A stretch of DNA of 64,000 bases from JACJXF01 sp038316435 (GTDB lineage: Bacteria; Bacteroidota; Bacteroidia; Bacteroidales; GCA-2748055). The notes beneath the pieces were generated by a model, which was given only the letters and a program-made list of their open reading frames with translations, searched no databases and was not told the DNA's origin. The number at the start of each line of letters is the position of its first letter. Within the stretch, counting starts at the first letter, position 1. Positions 43,984-52,577 of the stretch are shown piece after piece. A program made the position numbers and the translations under genes. The stretch is taken from the NCBI GenBank assembly GCA_038316435.1, contig JBBQAQ010000004.1:87981-151980 (forward strand), read 5' to 3'.

Positions 43984-45315
43984 ATGAAAAAAACTACTGC
44001 ATTTCTCATGGCTTTCTTCTTTCTGGCAAGCATTTCCCTAAGCGCGCAAGAGGAAGTTAAACAAAAAGAAAAAGTTAAGACCGGCTGGTCCTTTGGAGCT
44101 ATTCCTGTTGTTGCATACGATTCGGATATCGGTTTTAAATATGGCGGATTGGTAAATTTTTATGATTATGGCGATGGAAGTAAATATCCAAAATACGATC
44201 AGTCAATTTATATGGAATGGTCAAGAACCACCAAAGGAAGCGGAATCAACCAGCTCACCTACGATACTGAAAAGCTCATTCCCGGTGTAAGAATGCTTTC
44301 CGAAGTAAGTTACCTTACCGAAAAAGCGCTTGATTTCTATGGATTTAACGGCTACAATGCATATTATAATTCGAATTTTGAGGACGAACTAAATGTGGAT
44401 TACAAATCAAGGATGTTTTACCGCATGGACCGTTCGATGCTGCGTTTGAAAACCGATTTTATTGGTAAACTCCCTGTTGAACACCTTAAATGGTTCGGTG
44501 GAATTGAGTTCTACAACAATAAAATCGACACTGTAGACATCAATAATCTAAATGAGGGGAAAGATCCTGCCGATATGCTTCCCTCGATTGGTGGCGGTTT
44601 GTATGGTGATTTTGTAAGATGGGAACTCATTGCTCCCGATCAGGTTAATGGTGGAAACACAACACTTTTCAAAATTGGTGCAATTTACGACACACGTGAT
44701 AATGAGCCTAACCCAATGAAAGGTATCTGGACAGAGCTTCAGTTTCTGGCTTCACCCGGCTTTTTAAGCAGTGATTATGGCTACACACGTATGGCACTTA
44801 CTCACAGACAGTACTTTACGATCGTTCCAAAGGCTTTAAATTTCGCATACCGTTTGTCGTATCAGGCAAAATTATCCGGAAACATGCCGTTTTACATGCT
44901 TCCCTTTGTATTTAACTCAACCCCACAGCTTACCCGTGATGGTTTAGGTGGAGCAAAAACTATGCGTGGAATTCTCAGAAACCGCGTTGTTGGCGAAGAT
45001 TTCTTCTATGGAAATGCCGAATTACGTTGGAAAGTTTTACGAACGGTTGTTCTAAATCAGAATTTTTATATTGCTTTAGCGGGATTTGCTGACGCCGGTA
45101 TGGTAACTGCAAAATACGAACTTCCTACATCTACCGATCCTGCTGCAATCGCATGGCTCGCACAATCGGAAGATGAAAAATTGCATATAAGCTATGGTGC
45201 AGGAATACATTTTGCGCTTAATGATAATTTTATTGTTACTGTCGATTATGGTATGGCAGCCGACAAACGCGATGGCGATTCTGGCATGTATATTGGATTG
45301 AACTTCCTGTTCTAA
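43984..45315 (+). CDS. Outer-membrane barrel of the Omp85 surface-antigen family without POTRA domains
   Basis: The 443-residue protein has a signal peptide (about 1-21, SLSAQ). There is no POTRA domain: the barrel begins near residue 33 (TGWSFGAIPVVAYDSDIGFK). Barrel motifs FKIGAIYDTRDNEPNPMKG and GLGGAKTMRGILRNRVVG match the bacterial surface antigen domain; the Gly/Arg combination GAKTMRGI corresponds to the conserved loop-6 V/IRGF-type motif of Omp85 barrels. It ends MYIGLNFLF, with the terminal Phe of barrels. Such POTRA-less forms are widespread in Bacteroidota; the function is unknown. Confidence 0.85.
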   Translation: MKKTTAFLMAFFFLASISLSAQEEVKQKEKVKTGWSFGAIPVVAYDSDIGFKYGGLVNFYDYGDGSKYPKYDQSIYMEWSRTTKGSGINQLTYDTEKLIPGVRMLSEVSYLTEKALDFYGFNGYNAYYNSNFEDELNVDYKSRMFYRMDRSMLRLKTDFIGKLPVEHLKWFGGIEFYNNKIDTVDINNLNEGKDPADMLPSIGGGLYGDFVRWELIAPDQVNGGNTTLFKIGAIYDTRDNEPNPMKGIWTELQFLASPGFLSSDYGYTRMALTHRQYFTIVPKALNFAYRLSYQAKLSGNMPFYMLPFVFNSTPQLTRDGLGGAKTMRGILRNRVVGEDFFYGNAELRWKVLRTVVLNQNFYIALAGFADAGMVTAKYELPTSTDPAAIAWLAQSEDEKLHISYGAGIHFALNDNFIVTVDYGMAADKRDGDSGMYIGLNFLF

Positions 45316-45331
45316 TCCTAAACTCTTTTTA

Positions 45332-45413
45332 CCTCTGTGGCTCCTCCGTGCAATTCTGTGTAAATAAAAAAGATTACACAGAGTTGCGCAGAGGAAAACG
45401 GAGTTGCACAGAG
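45332..45413. repeat. Imperfect inverted repeat with CTCTGTG/CACAGAG words
   Basis: Left arm 45344-45363 and right arm 45374-45393 pair over 20 bp with three mismatches (words CTCCGTGCAATTCTGTGTAA and TTACACAGAGTTGCGCAGAG); a further GAGTTGCACAGAG follows at 45401-45413. It lies between two co-directional genes and could terminate transcription or be a dispersed repeat. Confidence 0.75.
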
Positions 45414-45460
45414 ACGGAAAGGATTGTAATAGCTTCGAAAACTTCAGATAATATTTTTTT

Positions 45461-46132
45461 ATGAAAAAAAACCTTTTTCTCAGTCTGCTCATATTATCTG
45501 CGTTACAGTTATATTCCCAAACTATAGATCGACCTAACTATGGGTTAAAAAGCCATCCCACTCTCGATATCGAATCAGTTGTTTTGACTACGAATGCCAC
45601 AACTATTTTCATGGTTATTGAAAATCAGAGTCTAGAGGGAACATTCTGTGCCGATAAAAACATTTTTATCGCTCTTCCAAATGGTAAACATCTAAAAGTT
45701 AAATCATCTGAAGGTATTCCAAGATGTCCAGACACACACGTTTTCAAGCTCTTTGGCGAAAAAATGCTATTTAGCCTTACCTTTCCACCAATGCCAGCAG
45801 GTACACTATGGTTTGATCTTATTGAAGACTGTGATGACGCCTGTTTTTCGTTTAACAGTGTTATTCTTGATTCCGGTTTTAATCAAAAAATTGATCATGC
45901 ATATTCAAGTCTGGAATCAAAAGATTTGGAAAAATCGGCTTTAGAATTTGAGGCATTGCTACCTCTATTTGCTGATAAAAAATGCAACTATCAGGCTGCC
46001 ATATATTCAAATCTGGTTGATTTGGCAAAAATGTCGGGCGATACAGAAACAGCTATGAAATGGCTTGAAATTCTAAAGAACTCTGACATACCAAATAAAG
46101 AAAAGTATATTGAAAGTCTAAAGATCAAGTAA
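45461..46132 (+). CDS. Secreted protein of unknown family
   Basis: This 223-residue protein has a signal peptide (MKKNLFLSLLILSALQLY, cleavage near SQT). The N-terminal half is a beta-domain (TLDIESVVLTTNATTIFMVI, MLFSLTFPPMPAGTLWFDLI) with four Cys in the segment FCADKN, PRCPDT, EDCDDAC; the C-terminal half is helical (LESKDLEKSALEFEALLPLF, YQAAIYSNLVDLAKM) and may be a short TPR. I do not recognise the family. It is downstream of the barrel gene (146 bp), with the inverted repeat between. Confidence 0.65.
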   Translation: MKKNLFLSLLILSALQLYSQTIDRPNYGLKSHPTLDIESVVLTTNATTIFMVIENQSLEGTFCADKNIFIALPNGKHLKVKSSEGIPRCPDTHVFKLFGEKMLFSLTFPPMPAGTLWFDLIEDCDDACFSFNSVILDSGFNQKIDHAYSSLESKDLEKSALEFEALLPLFADKKCNYQAAIYSNLVDLAKMSGDTETAMKWLEILKNSDIPNKEKYIESLKIK

Positions 46133-46181
46133 GAAAAAAGATTTTCTTACTGAGTTTCGTTGCTTAACATATTTTTAGCGC

Positions 46182-46559
46182 TTAAAACACTACTCGTTTT
46201 GAAATCAAAGAGGGTGAATTAAAATTTATAATCAAGCCCAAAGGGCAACCGGAAATAGCAAGGTAGTGAATTACACATGCATAATGTCCTTCCAGAATTT
46301 TGTTTTGCGCTTTTATTTCCAAAATAATTTTATCAAAAACTACAAAATCTGCAAAATAATAATGTGGCAGGGTATGACCTTTATAAAGTATTGGGTATTT
46401 TTTTTCTCTCTCAAAAGGAATCCCCAATTGTCTGAACTCGAATTCAAGAGCATCTTTATATACAATTTCAAGGAGGCCTTTACCAAGAATATTATGTATT
46501 TCCATACATACTCCAATTATCTGGTAACTCAATTCATTTAGTTGATTTTCCTTTTCCAT
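46182..46559 (-). CDS. GxxExxY protein
   Basis: The 125-residue protein contains the name-giving motif GLLEIVY near residue 28-34, preceded by LSYQIIGVCMEIHNILGKG and followed by FADFVVFDKIILEIKAQNKI (PD-(D/E)xK-like: Asp-Phe ... Glu-Ile-Lys) and INFNSPSLISKRVVF. The F-D...IxEIKA pattern resembles a nuclease-like core but no activity has been shown for this family as far as I know. It is followed and preceded by CCACAGATT-type repeats (46657-46850), the usual setting of these genes. Confidence 0.9.
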   Translation of the reverse strand: MEKENQLNELSYQIIGVCMEIHNILGKGLLEIVYKDALEFEFRQLGIPFEREKKYPILYKGHTLPHYYFADFVVFDKIILEIKAQNKILEGHYACVIHYLAISGCPLGLIINFNSPSLISKRVVF

Positions 46560-46656
46560 ATATGTAAGCCATTAAGTTGTTTACATTAATGACTTTAGAA
46601 TTTAAAAATCAGCCAATTATTAACATAATTTTTTTAATTCTTTTTTGGTGCTATTA

Positions 46657-46850
46657 CCACAGATTAGGTTGCCACAGATTCGTTTTGATATATTTATATT
46701 ATTTTTTAGTTGCCACAGATTAGGTTGCCACAGATTCGTTTTGGGTAATACTTTTTTTGATTAGGTTGCCACGGATTTGATCTGGAATATCTATAAGAAT
46801 TAAGCAATTAATCTGTGGCAACCTAATCTGTGGCAATTAAATCTGTGGCA
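46657..46850. repeat. CCACAGATT repeat cluster with 24-bp inverted repeat
   Basis: Two identical 31-bp copies (46657-46687 and 46713-46743, period 56) contain CCACAGATTAGGTTGCCACA; a shortened copy starts at 46760; the inverse complement of 24 bases occurs exactly at 46810-46833 with a further CTGTGGC at 46841-46849. The block lies between the GxxExxY gene and the FadL gene; the right side may fold back on the left. Confidence 0.9.
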
Positions 46851-46890
46851 AAAAAAAAGACCGAAATGCATTGAGCATCCCGGCCTTCTT
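46851..46890 (-). terminator. Intrinsic terminator of the FadL-like gene
   Basis: The minus strand reads a hairpin GGCCGGGATGC / GCATTTCGGTC with loop TCAAT followed by a run of nine T. It starts about 22 bases beyond the gene's stop. Confidence 0.82.
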
Positions 46891-46911
46891 AACTGTATGT
46901 AAGAATTTTAA

Positions 46912-48423
46912 CTAGAAACTGAAATCAAGCCCTACAGAAACAATCCAAACATTTTTATCGAGTGATAAAGTGTAAGGTGCGCCAGTTCCTTTAGGCGGAG
47001 CATATGAATTTTTTGCTACTGTACCATCTTTGTACATAGTATATGAACCTGATAAATTGATCCCAATCATCTCATTAAGTTTGTATTCTAAACCACCACC
47101 GAAAGTATTGGTATTCAGACTATATGAAAGATCGTCCTGATATTTTGCATTTACCCCTGTCATTGTTGTTAACCAACCAGCACTAACATTGATCTTTTCG
47201 CTAAGGCTGTATTGAAGGCCTAGAGCGTATTCGATGAAGTTCTTATCAATCATGTTAACATTGTCAACTTTACCTTCAGGAGTTGTAATTGAATCTGATG
47301 TACCATCATAATCAACATTTTTATCGAAATAATAGTGTACTCCGGTAGAAACAAGCAGTTTTTCAATTGGTTTATAAGTAAGACCAACAACTAGCTGAGC
47401 AGGCATATCGGCAGTTTTCTTTCCACCATCAACCCACATACCACCAGCATCTTTACCATCATTTACTGTAGTTGTCAATTCAAGCTTGGTTTGCATTTCA
47501 TATTTCACGGCGATGTTTAATTTATCGTTAGGTGCAATATTAACTGAAATAACAGGAGTTATTCCGGAACCAGTTTCTTCAACATCAGCATTTACATTTG
47601 TTTTGCCATCCAGTACAGCGCCAGTACCATTAAGCATAGCTGCAGAGCCGGCTCCGTAAGGAGTTAATGCTATGCCTCTAAAGTAATCGCCTGGGGCAAT
47701 TGGAGCTGAAAGTGATGCGGGAATTCCAGGAAGTGCTGTTGGGCTTGAAGTAATTGTTACATCCTTAATATATCCAGTATAGGTATTTTTCGCAGAAACA
47801 TAGCGAGCTCCAATAGCAACAGAAATCATATCGTTTATTGCATAAGATACATTGGCCTGATAGCCAAAATATATCGAAGATCCTTTAAAATAAATATTTG
47901 CAGAATAAGCTGAAACACTATTAAAATTAGGATCAAAAGTCGTAGCTGCAATAACACCATTGTCGAGGGCAGTTAAACTTCCGCTAAGAAGTGGAACAAG
48001 ATCAGAAATTGATGCCTCGAATGAAGGAAGACCAGTTTTGTATTCAGCACCACCACCTCCACCAATTGGATTGAATCCAAAAGAGAAAGCTAGTTTACCA
48101 GTTTTGTAAGCTGCATAAACACCGGGAAATAAAGGAGCACTAACATTTCCAGTGTAAGTTTTAGGCTGCCCATTAATAAACATATAATCACTTATTATGG
48201 TCTGAGTTTGACCAAGAGTTTGGTTGTTCAACGATAAGTGAAAACCATCACTTAATTTGGTTAATCCAGCTGGATTGTAATACACTGCATCAATACCGAC
48301 AGTTGCATCACGGCATTGCATTCTTGTAAAGGAAGCACTTTGATTTGTGTTCGTAACGAGACCGCCAGCAAACAAAATACCGCTCAAACACACTGATGCG
48401 GAAAGAGTTAGTAGTTTTTTCAT
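46912..48423 (-). CDS. FadL/OmpP1/TodX-family outer-membrane transporter
   Basis: This 503-residue protein has a signal peptide (about 1-22), and the N-terminal hatch segment SFTRMQCRDATVGIDAVYYNPAGLTKL, which is the NPAGL hallmark of the family (about 47-54). The barrel follows with GAGSAAMLNGTGAVLDG, VSINIAPND-type and LLVSTGVHYYFDKNV strands, and ends IVSVGLDFSF. By family knowledge it passes hydrophobic compounds (long-chain fatty acids, aromatic hydrocarbons) through a lateral opening. Own terminator; no co-transcribed genes. Confidence 0.92.
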   Translation of the reverse strand: MKKLLTLSASVCLSGILFAGGLVTNTNQSASFTRMQCRDATVGIDAVYYNPAGLTKLSDGFHLSLNNQTLGQTQTIISDYMFINGQPKTYTGNVSAPLFPGVYAAYKTGKLAFSFGFNPIGGGGGAEYKTGLPSFEASISDLVPLLSGSLTALDNGVIAATTFDPNFNSVSAYSANIYFKGSSIYFGYQANVSYAINDMISVAIGARYVSAKNTYTGYIKDVTITSSPTALPGIPASLSAPIAPGDYFRGIALTPYGAGSAAMLNGTGAVLDGKTNVNADVEETGSGITPVISVNIAPNDKLNIAVKYEMQTKLELTTTVNDGKDAGGMWVDGGKKTADMPAQLVVGLTYKPIEKLLVSTGVHYYFDKNVDYDGTSDSITTPEGKVDNVNMIDKNFIEYALGLQYSLSEKINVSAGWLTTMTGVNAKYQDDLSYSLNTNTFGGGLEYKLNEMIGINLSGSYTMYKDGTVAKNSYAPPKGTGAPYTLSLDKNVWIVSVGLDFSF

Positions 48424-48741
48424 AAGTTATAGGGTTTAGATTTACGGGGGCTAAGTTAGGCCGATTGTTAAAATTCCCAAAAAAAATTCGACTTATTTAT
48501 ATGATTATGTATTGATATGAGTGTAGGTGAATATGTAAATCTCTATTTTTCAATTATTTACACAAATATTTTTTGACGAATAAAAATTCAGTTTTTCGAA
48601 TACGGTTATTATGAAATCATTTTACAGAATAAATAAGATTCACAAAGGAATTTTTCGCATTGCCAATCGCAGCCGAAAAAATATCTTCAAAGTCAACAAA
48701 ACCTTTTTCAATCTCTGGTGTTTCATAAAAAAACACAAATT
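48424..48741. other. Intergenic region upstream of the Rieske gene
   Basis: No recognisable gene. A 53-codon very basic frame (48611-48772, with KSFYRINKIHKGIFRIA) overlaps the Rieske start in another frame; it could be a short leader peptide but has no relatives that I recall. AT-rich sequence around 48500-48600 has no conserved box that I can name. Confidence 0.4.
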
Positions 48742-49152
48742 ATGGATCGCAAAGAATTTATTTCCATGCTAGGAATTGGTGCAATAACTGCACTTACAGC
48801 AAGCCAGCTCACAGGATGCTCAAAAGATGGTGACCCAGTTAAAAATCAGGTTGATTTCAGTCTTGATTTGAATGCTGCAGAAAACGCAAGCCTTCTTAAC
48901 CCTGGAGGATACCTTATAAAACAAGGAATCATCATTGCCTTGACCCTGGATAGTAATTATATTGCCGTATCCTCTATCTGTACTCATCAGGGATCAACAA
49001 TTGAATTTGAAGCAGGAGCCAATCGTTTCCATTGTCCAAATCACGATTCGCTATTCTCAACCACCGGCTCAGTTGTTGTTGGCCCTGCCACTCAAGCACT
49101 TAAACGCTATAGCACTGAGCTTACAAATTCTTCGTTAAGAGTTTTCGAGTAA
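48742..49152 (+). CDS. Rieske [2Fe-2S] lipoprotein-like protein
   Basis: There are 136 residues from the ATG at 48742 (an upstream in-frame Met at 48718 gives no better signal). The N-terminus has the lipobox LTGC (Cys26). The Rieske cluster ligands are Cys80-His82 (SSICTHQGS) and Cys98-His101 (FHCPNHDSLFS), in the spacing CxH...CxxH. It resembles the small Rieske proteins of Bacteroidota rather than the bc1-complex subunit. Function: electron transfer near the inner or outer membrane; the partner is not encoded nearby. Confidence 0.9.
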   Translation: MDRKEFISMLGIGAITALTASQLTGCSKDGDPVKNQVDFSLDLNAAENASLLNPGGYLIKQGIIIALTLDSNYIAVSSICTHQGSTIEFEAGANRFHCPNHDSLFSTTGSVVVGPATQALKRYSTELTNSSLRVFE

Positions 49153-49339
49153 ATTTTCTTTTTTCACTTCGGTACTTTCCCTTGGCACTTTTCCCAAGCA
49201 CTTACTACCTTGCTGCAAAACATATAGCATTTAACCCAAATTTATTCTAATTTTTCACTTTTGTTTGATATGATCGTGAGAGCTAACTCTATCAAACTTG
49301 GCTCTAACCTTAACCAAGAATTCCTAAACCCACCTACTC

Positions 49340-50038
49340 ATGAACCGAAGAATTGTAATCGGCGACATTCACGGTTGTTACAGGACTCTCAGGAAATTGA
49401 TTGAAAATCAAATAAAACCTGATAAAAATGATCAGTTGTATTTTGTTGGTGATTTGATCGACAGAGGTCCGCGAAGCAGAGAAGTTCTTGATTATCTCAT
49501 TGACCTGAAATGGCAAGGTCATAATGTTTTTGCTGTAAAAGGAAATCACGAAGACCTTTTTGTCAAGGCCTTTTCAGACGAAGAATATATGCAGGCATGG
49601 TTTCACAACGGAGCCGAAGAAACTCTGCAAAGCTTTGATGTACCTGAGAATAAGATGAATGATTACGAGGGATTAAAACTTATTCCAGAACGATATGTCC
49701 ATTTCCTTTCTGGGCTCCCCTATTACTACGACTTAAAAGATTATATCATTGTCCATGCCGGACTGAATATCACTTCTACCGATTACTTTTCGGATACTCA
49801 GGCGATGCTTTGGAGCAGGGAAATAAAAGGGCTAAATCTTCTGGAAAATGGAATATGCATTATACACGGGCATACTCCCATGCCATTAGTAACTTTGAAA
49901 CCAAACCTCGGCAGGAAGGATGCCAGAAATCTCAATATCGATGCCGGATGTGTATATAAAGATCTACCGGGATATGGGATGTTAGCCGCATTGGAACTCG
50001 ATTCCAGAAAGTTGTTCACTCAGGTGAATGTTGATTAA
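49340..50038 (+). CDS. PPP-family serine/threonine protein phosphatase (calcineurin-like)
   Basis: The 232-residue protein has metal-binding motifs GDIHGCY (Asp9, His11), VGDLIDRGP (Asp38-type), KGNHED and the late histidines in IVHAGLN and IIHGHTPMP. This is the PrpA/bis(5'-nucleosyl)-tetraphosphatase-like branch of PPP phosphatases, so dephosphorylation of phospho-Ser/Thr or cleavage of dinucleoside polyphosphates are both possible. Alone, upstream of an AT-rich toxin-antitoxin-like locus that it does not overlap. Confidence 0.93.
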   Translation: MNRRIVIGDIHGCYRTLRKLIENQIKPDKNDQLYFVGDLIDRGPRSREVLDYLIDLKWQGHNVFAVKGNHEDLFVKAFSDEEYMQAWFHNGAEETLQSFDVPENKMNDYEGLKLIPERYVHFLSGLPYYYDLKDYIIVHAGLNITSTDYFSDTQAMLWSREIKGLNLLENGICIIHGHTPMPLVTLKPNLGRKDARNLNIDAGCVYKDLPGYGMLAALELDSRKLFTQVNVD

Positions 50039-50086
50039 GTAAGCTTGGAATCAAAGAATTGAATAATTACATTTAAATTCGTTAGG

Positions 50087-50140
50087 TTAAATTAATTTAA
50101 AACTTAATTGTTTTCCCGATTAAATTAAGTTATAACTTAA
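50087..50140 (+). promoter_or_regulatory. Palindromic operator region of the toxin-antitoxin-like operon
   Basis: Two perfect palindromes, TTAAATTAATTTAA (50087-50100) and TTAAGTTATAACTTAA (50125-50140), the second ending 5 bases before the toxin ATG, plus a half-site ACTTAA (50103-50107 region). Such repeats over the start are typical of autoregulated toxin-antitoxin operons and fit binding by the XRE antitoxin. Confidence 0.7.
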
Positions 50141-50145
50141 ACTTT

Positions 50146-50553
50146 ATGACTACATTTGTCGTTACGCAGATAGAAGATTTCGAAACAAATCAAAAAGTTA
50201 ATAAACTTTTCAGGAATGGAAAATGCATTTTGGACGAATTTATTAAAGAAATAAAGGCAGACAGAAATCTATCAGAAGAAATTGGAGATTTATTTGCAAT
50301 AATTGAAGATGTTGCTAATGAAGAAAGATTACCGAAAACCAAGTACCGCAATTTACATTTAAGTAAAAAATTAAAATATAGTCCATATGAGGCCAAAAGT
50401 AAACATTTAAGACTTTATTTATTTCACGACAAAGAAAATGGACAAATAATTGTATTAGGAGGAAAAAAAGGTACTCAACTTAAAGACTTGTCAAAATTTG
50501 ATAAAATTATTCAAGAATATACTAAATATGTTCAACAAAAAAATAAACCATGA
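50146..50553 (+). CDS. RelE/HigB-superfamily toxin-like protein
   Basis: The 135-residue protein has the features of HigB-type toxins: an N-terminal helical part (FIKEIKADRNLSEEIGDLFA) and a C-terminal sheet with KYRNLHLSKKLKYSPYEAKS, LRLYLFHDKENGQIIVLGG and KKGTQLKDLSKF, the KYRNLH and R-YLF words being typical. Predicted role: ribosome-dependent mRNA cleavage. The stop (TGA, 50551-50553) overlaps the antitoxin ATG by 4 bp (ATGA at 50550). The toxin comes first, as in HigBA loci. The region is much richer in A and T than its neighbours. Confidence 0.78.
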   Translation: MTTFVVTQIEDFETNQKVNKLFRNGKCILDEFIKEIKADRNLSEEIGDLFAIIEDVANEERLPKTKYRNLHLSKKLKYSPYEAKSKHLRLYLFHDKENGQIIVLGGKKGTQLKDLSKFDKIIQEYTKYVQQKNKP

Positions 50554-51002
50554 TAAGCAAAAAAGAATTATTAAATAATCCAAACTACTTGCTGTCTAAA
50601 TATCAAAATGAGATTTATAGACAACTAATTACGTACATGGAAACTAATAATTTATCTCAAAAAGAAGTTGCTAAAAAACTTGGAGTAAGCGGTTCATATG
50701 TGAGTCAAGTTTTAAATGGTAATTTCAACTTCACTTTGAGAAAATTAATTGAGCTCGGTTTGATGATTAATAAAATTCCCTTAATTAAATTTATTGAATT
50801 GAATGAATTTTGGGATATTGACAAAGAAAATGCACAGAGTACTCCAATAATTTCAATTAATCTAAATTTGAATATTTCTACTTCAATTATTCAAACAGAA
50901 AGTTATTCATCGTTACCTAATAAAGGAAAAACTTTTACACAAGAACTAAGTGGTGAAGAGCAACACATTTCTCTTGATACGTATGAATTTTGTCCTAATT
51001 AA
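50550..51002 (+). CDS. XRE-family antitoxin-like regulator with long C-terminal tail
   Basis: The 150-residue protein has a Cro/C1 helix-turn-helix (about 25-80, with NNLSQKEVAKKLGVSGSYVS and QVLNGNFNFTLRKLIEL). The remaining 70 residues (after NEFWDID) are low in charge and rich in Ile, Ser and Asn (PIISINLNLNISTSIIQTES), which is long for a HigA-type antitoxin. In published toxin-antitoxin-chaperone modules a C-terminal extension of the antitoxin carries the chaperone addiction region; this tail could be one (inference). Nine bases separate it from the third gene. Confidence 0.82.
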   Translation: MISKKELLNNPNYLLSKYQNEIYRQLITYMETNNLSQKEVAKKLGVSGSYVSQVLNGNFNFTLRKLIELGLMINKIPLIKFIELNEFWDIDKENAQSTPIISINLNLNISTSIIQTESYSSLPNKGKTFTQELSGEEQHISLDTYEFCPN

Positions 51003-51011
51003 AATTTACTT

Positions 51012-51482
51012 ATGAAAAAAACTTACCCTGATATCGCACCAATTAATATTACTTTTGGGATAAATGAAGTTAAGCTACTTCATTTCGAAATTACTCAAAA
51101 AGTAAAAGAGCTTAAAGGTCAAATAGTAAGAGATTTATTAGAATTTCGATTTGACATGAAATCGGAAATTATTGAATCCGAAAAGCTTTTTGTGAATAAT
51201 CTAGTTGTAACAATTTTTGAAAAACAATCCGATGTTTTAAAAATTGAATTAGCAAAACAGCAAACTTTAACCTCTTTTAAAATTATTAATTTTGAAGAGG
51301 TTATAAAGAAAGTAGATAATGAACTTAAAATACCAGATCAACTTTTTTCCTTGACTGCAGGTATTTCCATTTCCACTGCACGAGGAATGTTGGTTATGAA
51401 TTTAAAAGATACATTAATATCGAATGCAATTATTCCGATAATTGACCCAAAAACATTTCAACCTAGCGCTCAACCCGAGTAA
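51012..51482 (+). CDS. SecB-like chaperone candidate of a toxin-antitoxin-chaperone module
   Basis: This 156-residue protein has no signal peptide. It shows a beta-strand-rich N-terminal part (PINITFGINEVKLLHFEITQ, VVTIFEKQSDVLKIELAK, LTSFKIINFEEVIKK) followed by a helix and the C-terminal segment SLTAGISISTARGMLVMN-LKD...NAIIPIIDPKTFQ. The alternation, length and the STARG-L-----T----IPIIDP pattern recall small SecB-like proteins of Bacteroidota, where GI-ISTARGML and LPIINP-type endings occur. The assignment is from pattern recall; no SecB signature such as the PYAR motif of proteobacterial SecB is present. It is the third gene of a tight operon with a RelE-like toxin and an XRE antitoxin. 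Confidence 0.6.
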   Translation: MKKTYPDIAPINITFGINEVKLLHFEITQKVKELKGQIVRDLLEFRFDMKSEIIESEKLFVNNLVVTIFEKQSDVLKIELAKQQTLTSFKIINFEEVIKKVDNELKIPDQLFSLTAGISISTARGMLVMNLKDTLISNAIIPIIDPKTFQPSAQPE

Positions 51483-51635
51483 AGCTTACTTAAAACGAAT
51501 GGTTTAGTGCATGAGTGGGGCGACTTGTTATATGTGTACTATAAATTAATGCGGATACCGGTGCAATTTATGACTGGTTTTCTGCTCATTCCCAAATAGT
51601 AAATGCTTTATACCTTTGTCTTATAAAACACTCCC

Positions 51636-52526
51636 ATGAATTCATCTAAATTATTGCTATGCGTTTTCTCAGTATTGCTGCTAGTCTTTTCCTGCGTAAA
51701 CATTCCGGATGCTGCATACCAGCAAGAAATCTCCGATTGGCAGACATCCCGCATTGAACGGCTGAAAAGCAAAAATGGATGGCTTAATCTCGCCGGACTC
51801 TTCTGGCTTAAGGATGGAGAAAATAGCTTTGGCTCAGACTCATCCAATTCAATAATTTTTCCTTCAGGTTCAGAGGGATTTCTTGGAAGTATAATAAAAT
51901 CAGGCGATTCCTTAAGGCTGATTTGTAATACTAATGCAAATATTACTATTGATGGACTAAGTGTAAACGAAGCCCTTTTAAATGCCGATGATACAGGAAA
52001 GCCAAATCTAATGATATCAGGTAGTTACGCTTGGCTTATTATAAAAAGAGATGGCCGCTACGGGATACGTTTGCGTGATTATAACCATCCCCGGATAGCA
52101 AAACTGGACAGTATTCCTTGTTATAAGACTTCTGAGGAATGGCGCATAGAAGCAGAATTTGTTCCTTACGAAAGTATTCGAAAAATGGAAATAGCCACCG
52201 TTATTGGAGGCACTGAAATAAGTAACTGTCCGGGAGAACTAGTCTTCAGAAAAGGTCTCAAAAAATATACCCTTCTTCCTTTTGCCGAGGGAGATGCGTT
52301 CTTCATCATCTTTGCCGATAAAACCAACGGCATTGAAACCTACGGAAACGGCAGATTTTTATACACATCCAAACCTGACCCGTCGAATAAAGTCGCAATT
52401 GATTTCAATAAAGCATATAATCCACCATGCGCATTTAGTCCGTTTGCTACGTGTCCGATGCCACCAAAAGAAAACATTCTTGATTTAGAAGTTTTTGCCG
52501 GTGAGAAGGAAGTGCATTTTAAGTGA
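51636..52526 (+). CDS. DUF1684 lipoprotein
   Basis: The 296-residue protein has lipobox VFSC (Cys20). Family features: WQTSRIERLKSKNGWLNLAG near the start, GRYGIRLRDYNHPRI in the middle, and near the C-terminus the diagnostic DFNKAYNPPCAFSPFATCP with MPPKENIL. The domain is a beta-sandwich of unknown function, secreted or membrane-anchored in many Bacteroidota and actinobacteria. It stands alone and starts 154 bp after the SecB-like gene. Confidence 0.9.
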   Translation: MNSSKLLLCVFSVLLLVFSCVNIPDAAYQQEISDWQTSRIERLKSKNGWLNLAGLFWLKDGENSFGSDSSNSIIFPSGSEGFLGSIIKSGDSLRLICNTNANITIDGLSVNEALLNADDTGKPNLMISGSYAWLIIKRDGRYGIRLRDYNHPRIAKLDSIPCYKTSEEWRIEAEFVPYESIRKMEIATVIGGTEISNCPGELVFRKGLKKYTLLPFAEGDAFFIIFADKTNGIETYGNGRFLYTSKPDPSNKVAIDFNKAYNPPCAFSPFATCPMPPKENILDLEVFAGEKEVHFK

Positions 52527-52577
52527 AAAGTGTGACACAGGAGATAGAGCCTATGCCGTTTCCCCTAAACCACTTTC

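Noticed and set aside
48611..48772. 53-codon basic open frame before the Rieske gene
   Set aside because: It overlaps the Rieske start in another frame and has no recognisable relatives; kept only as a remark in the intergenic entry.
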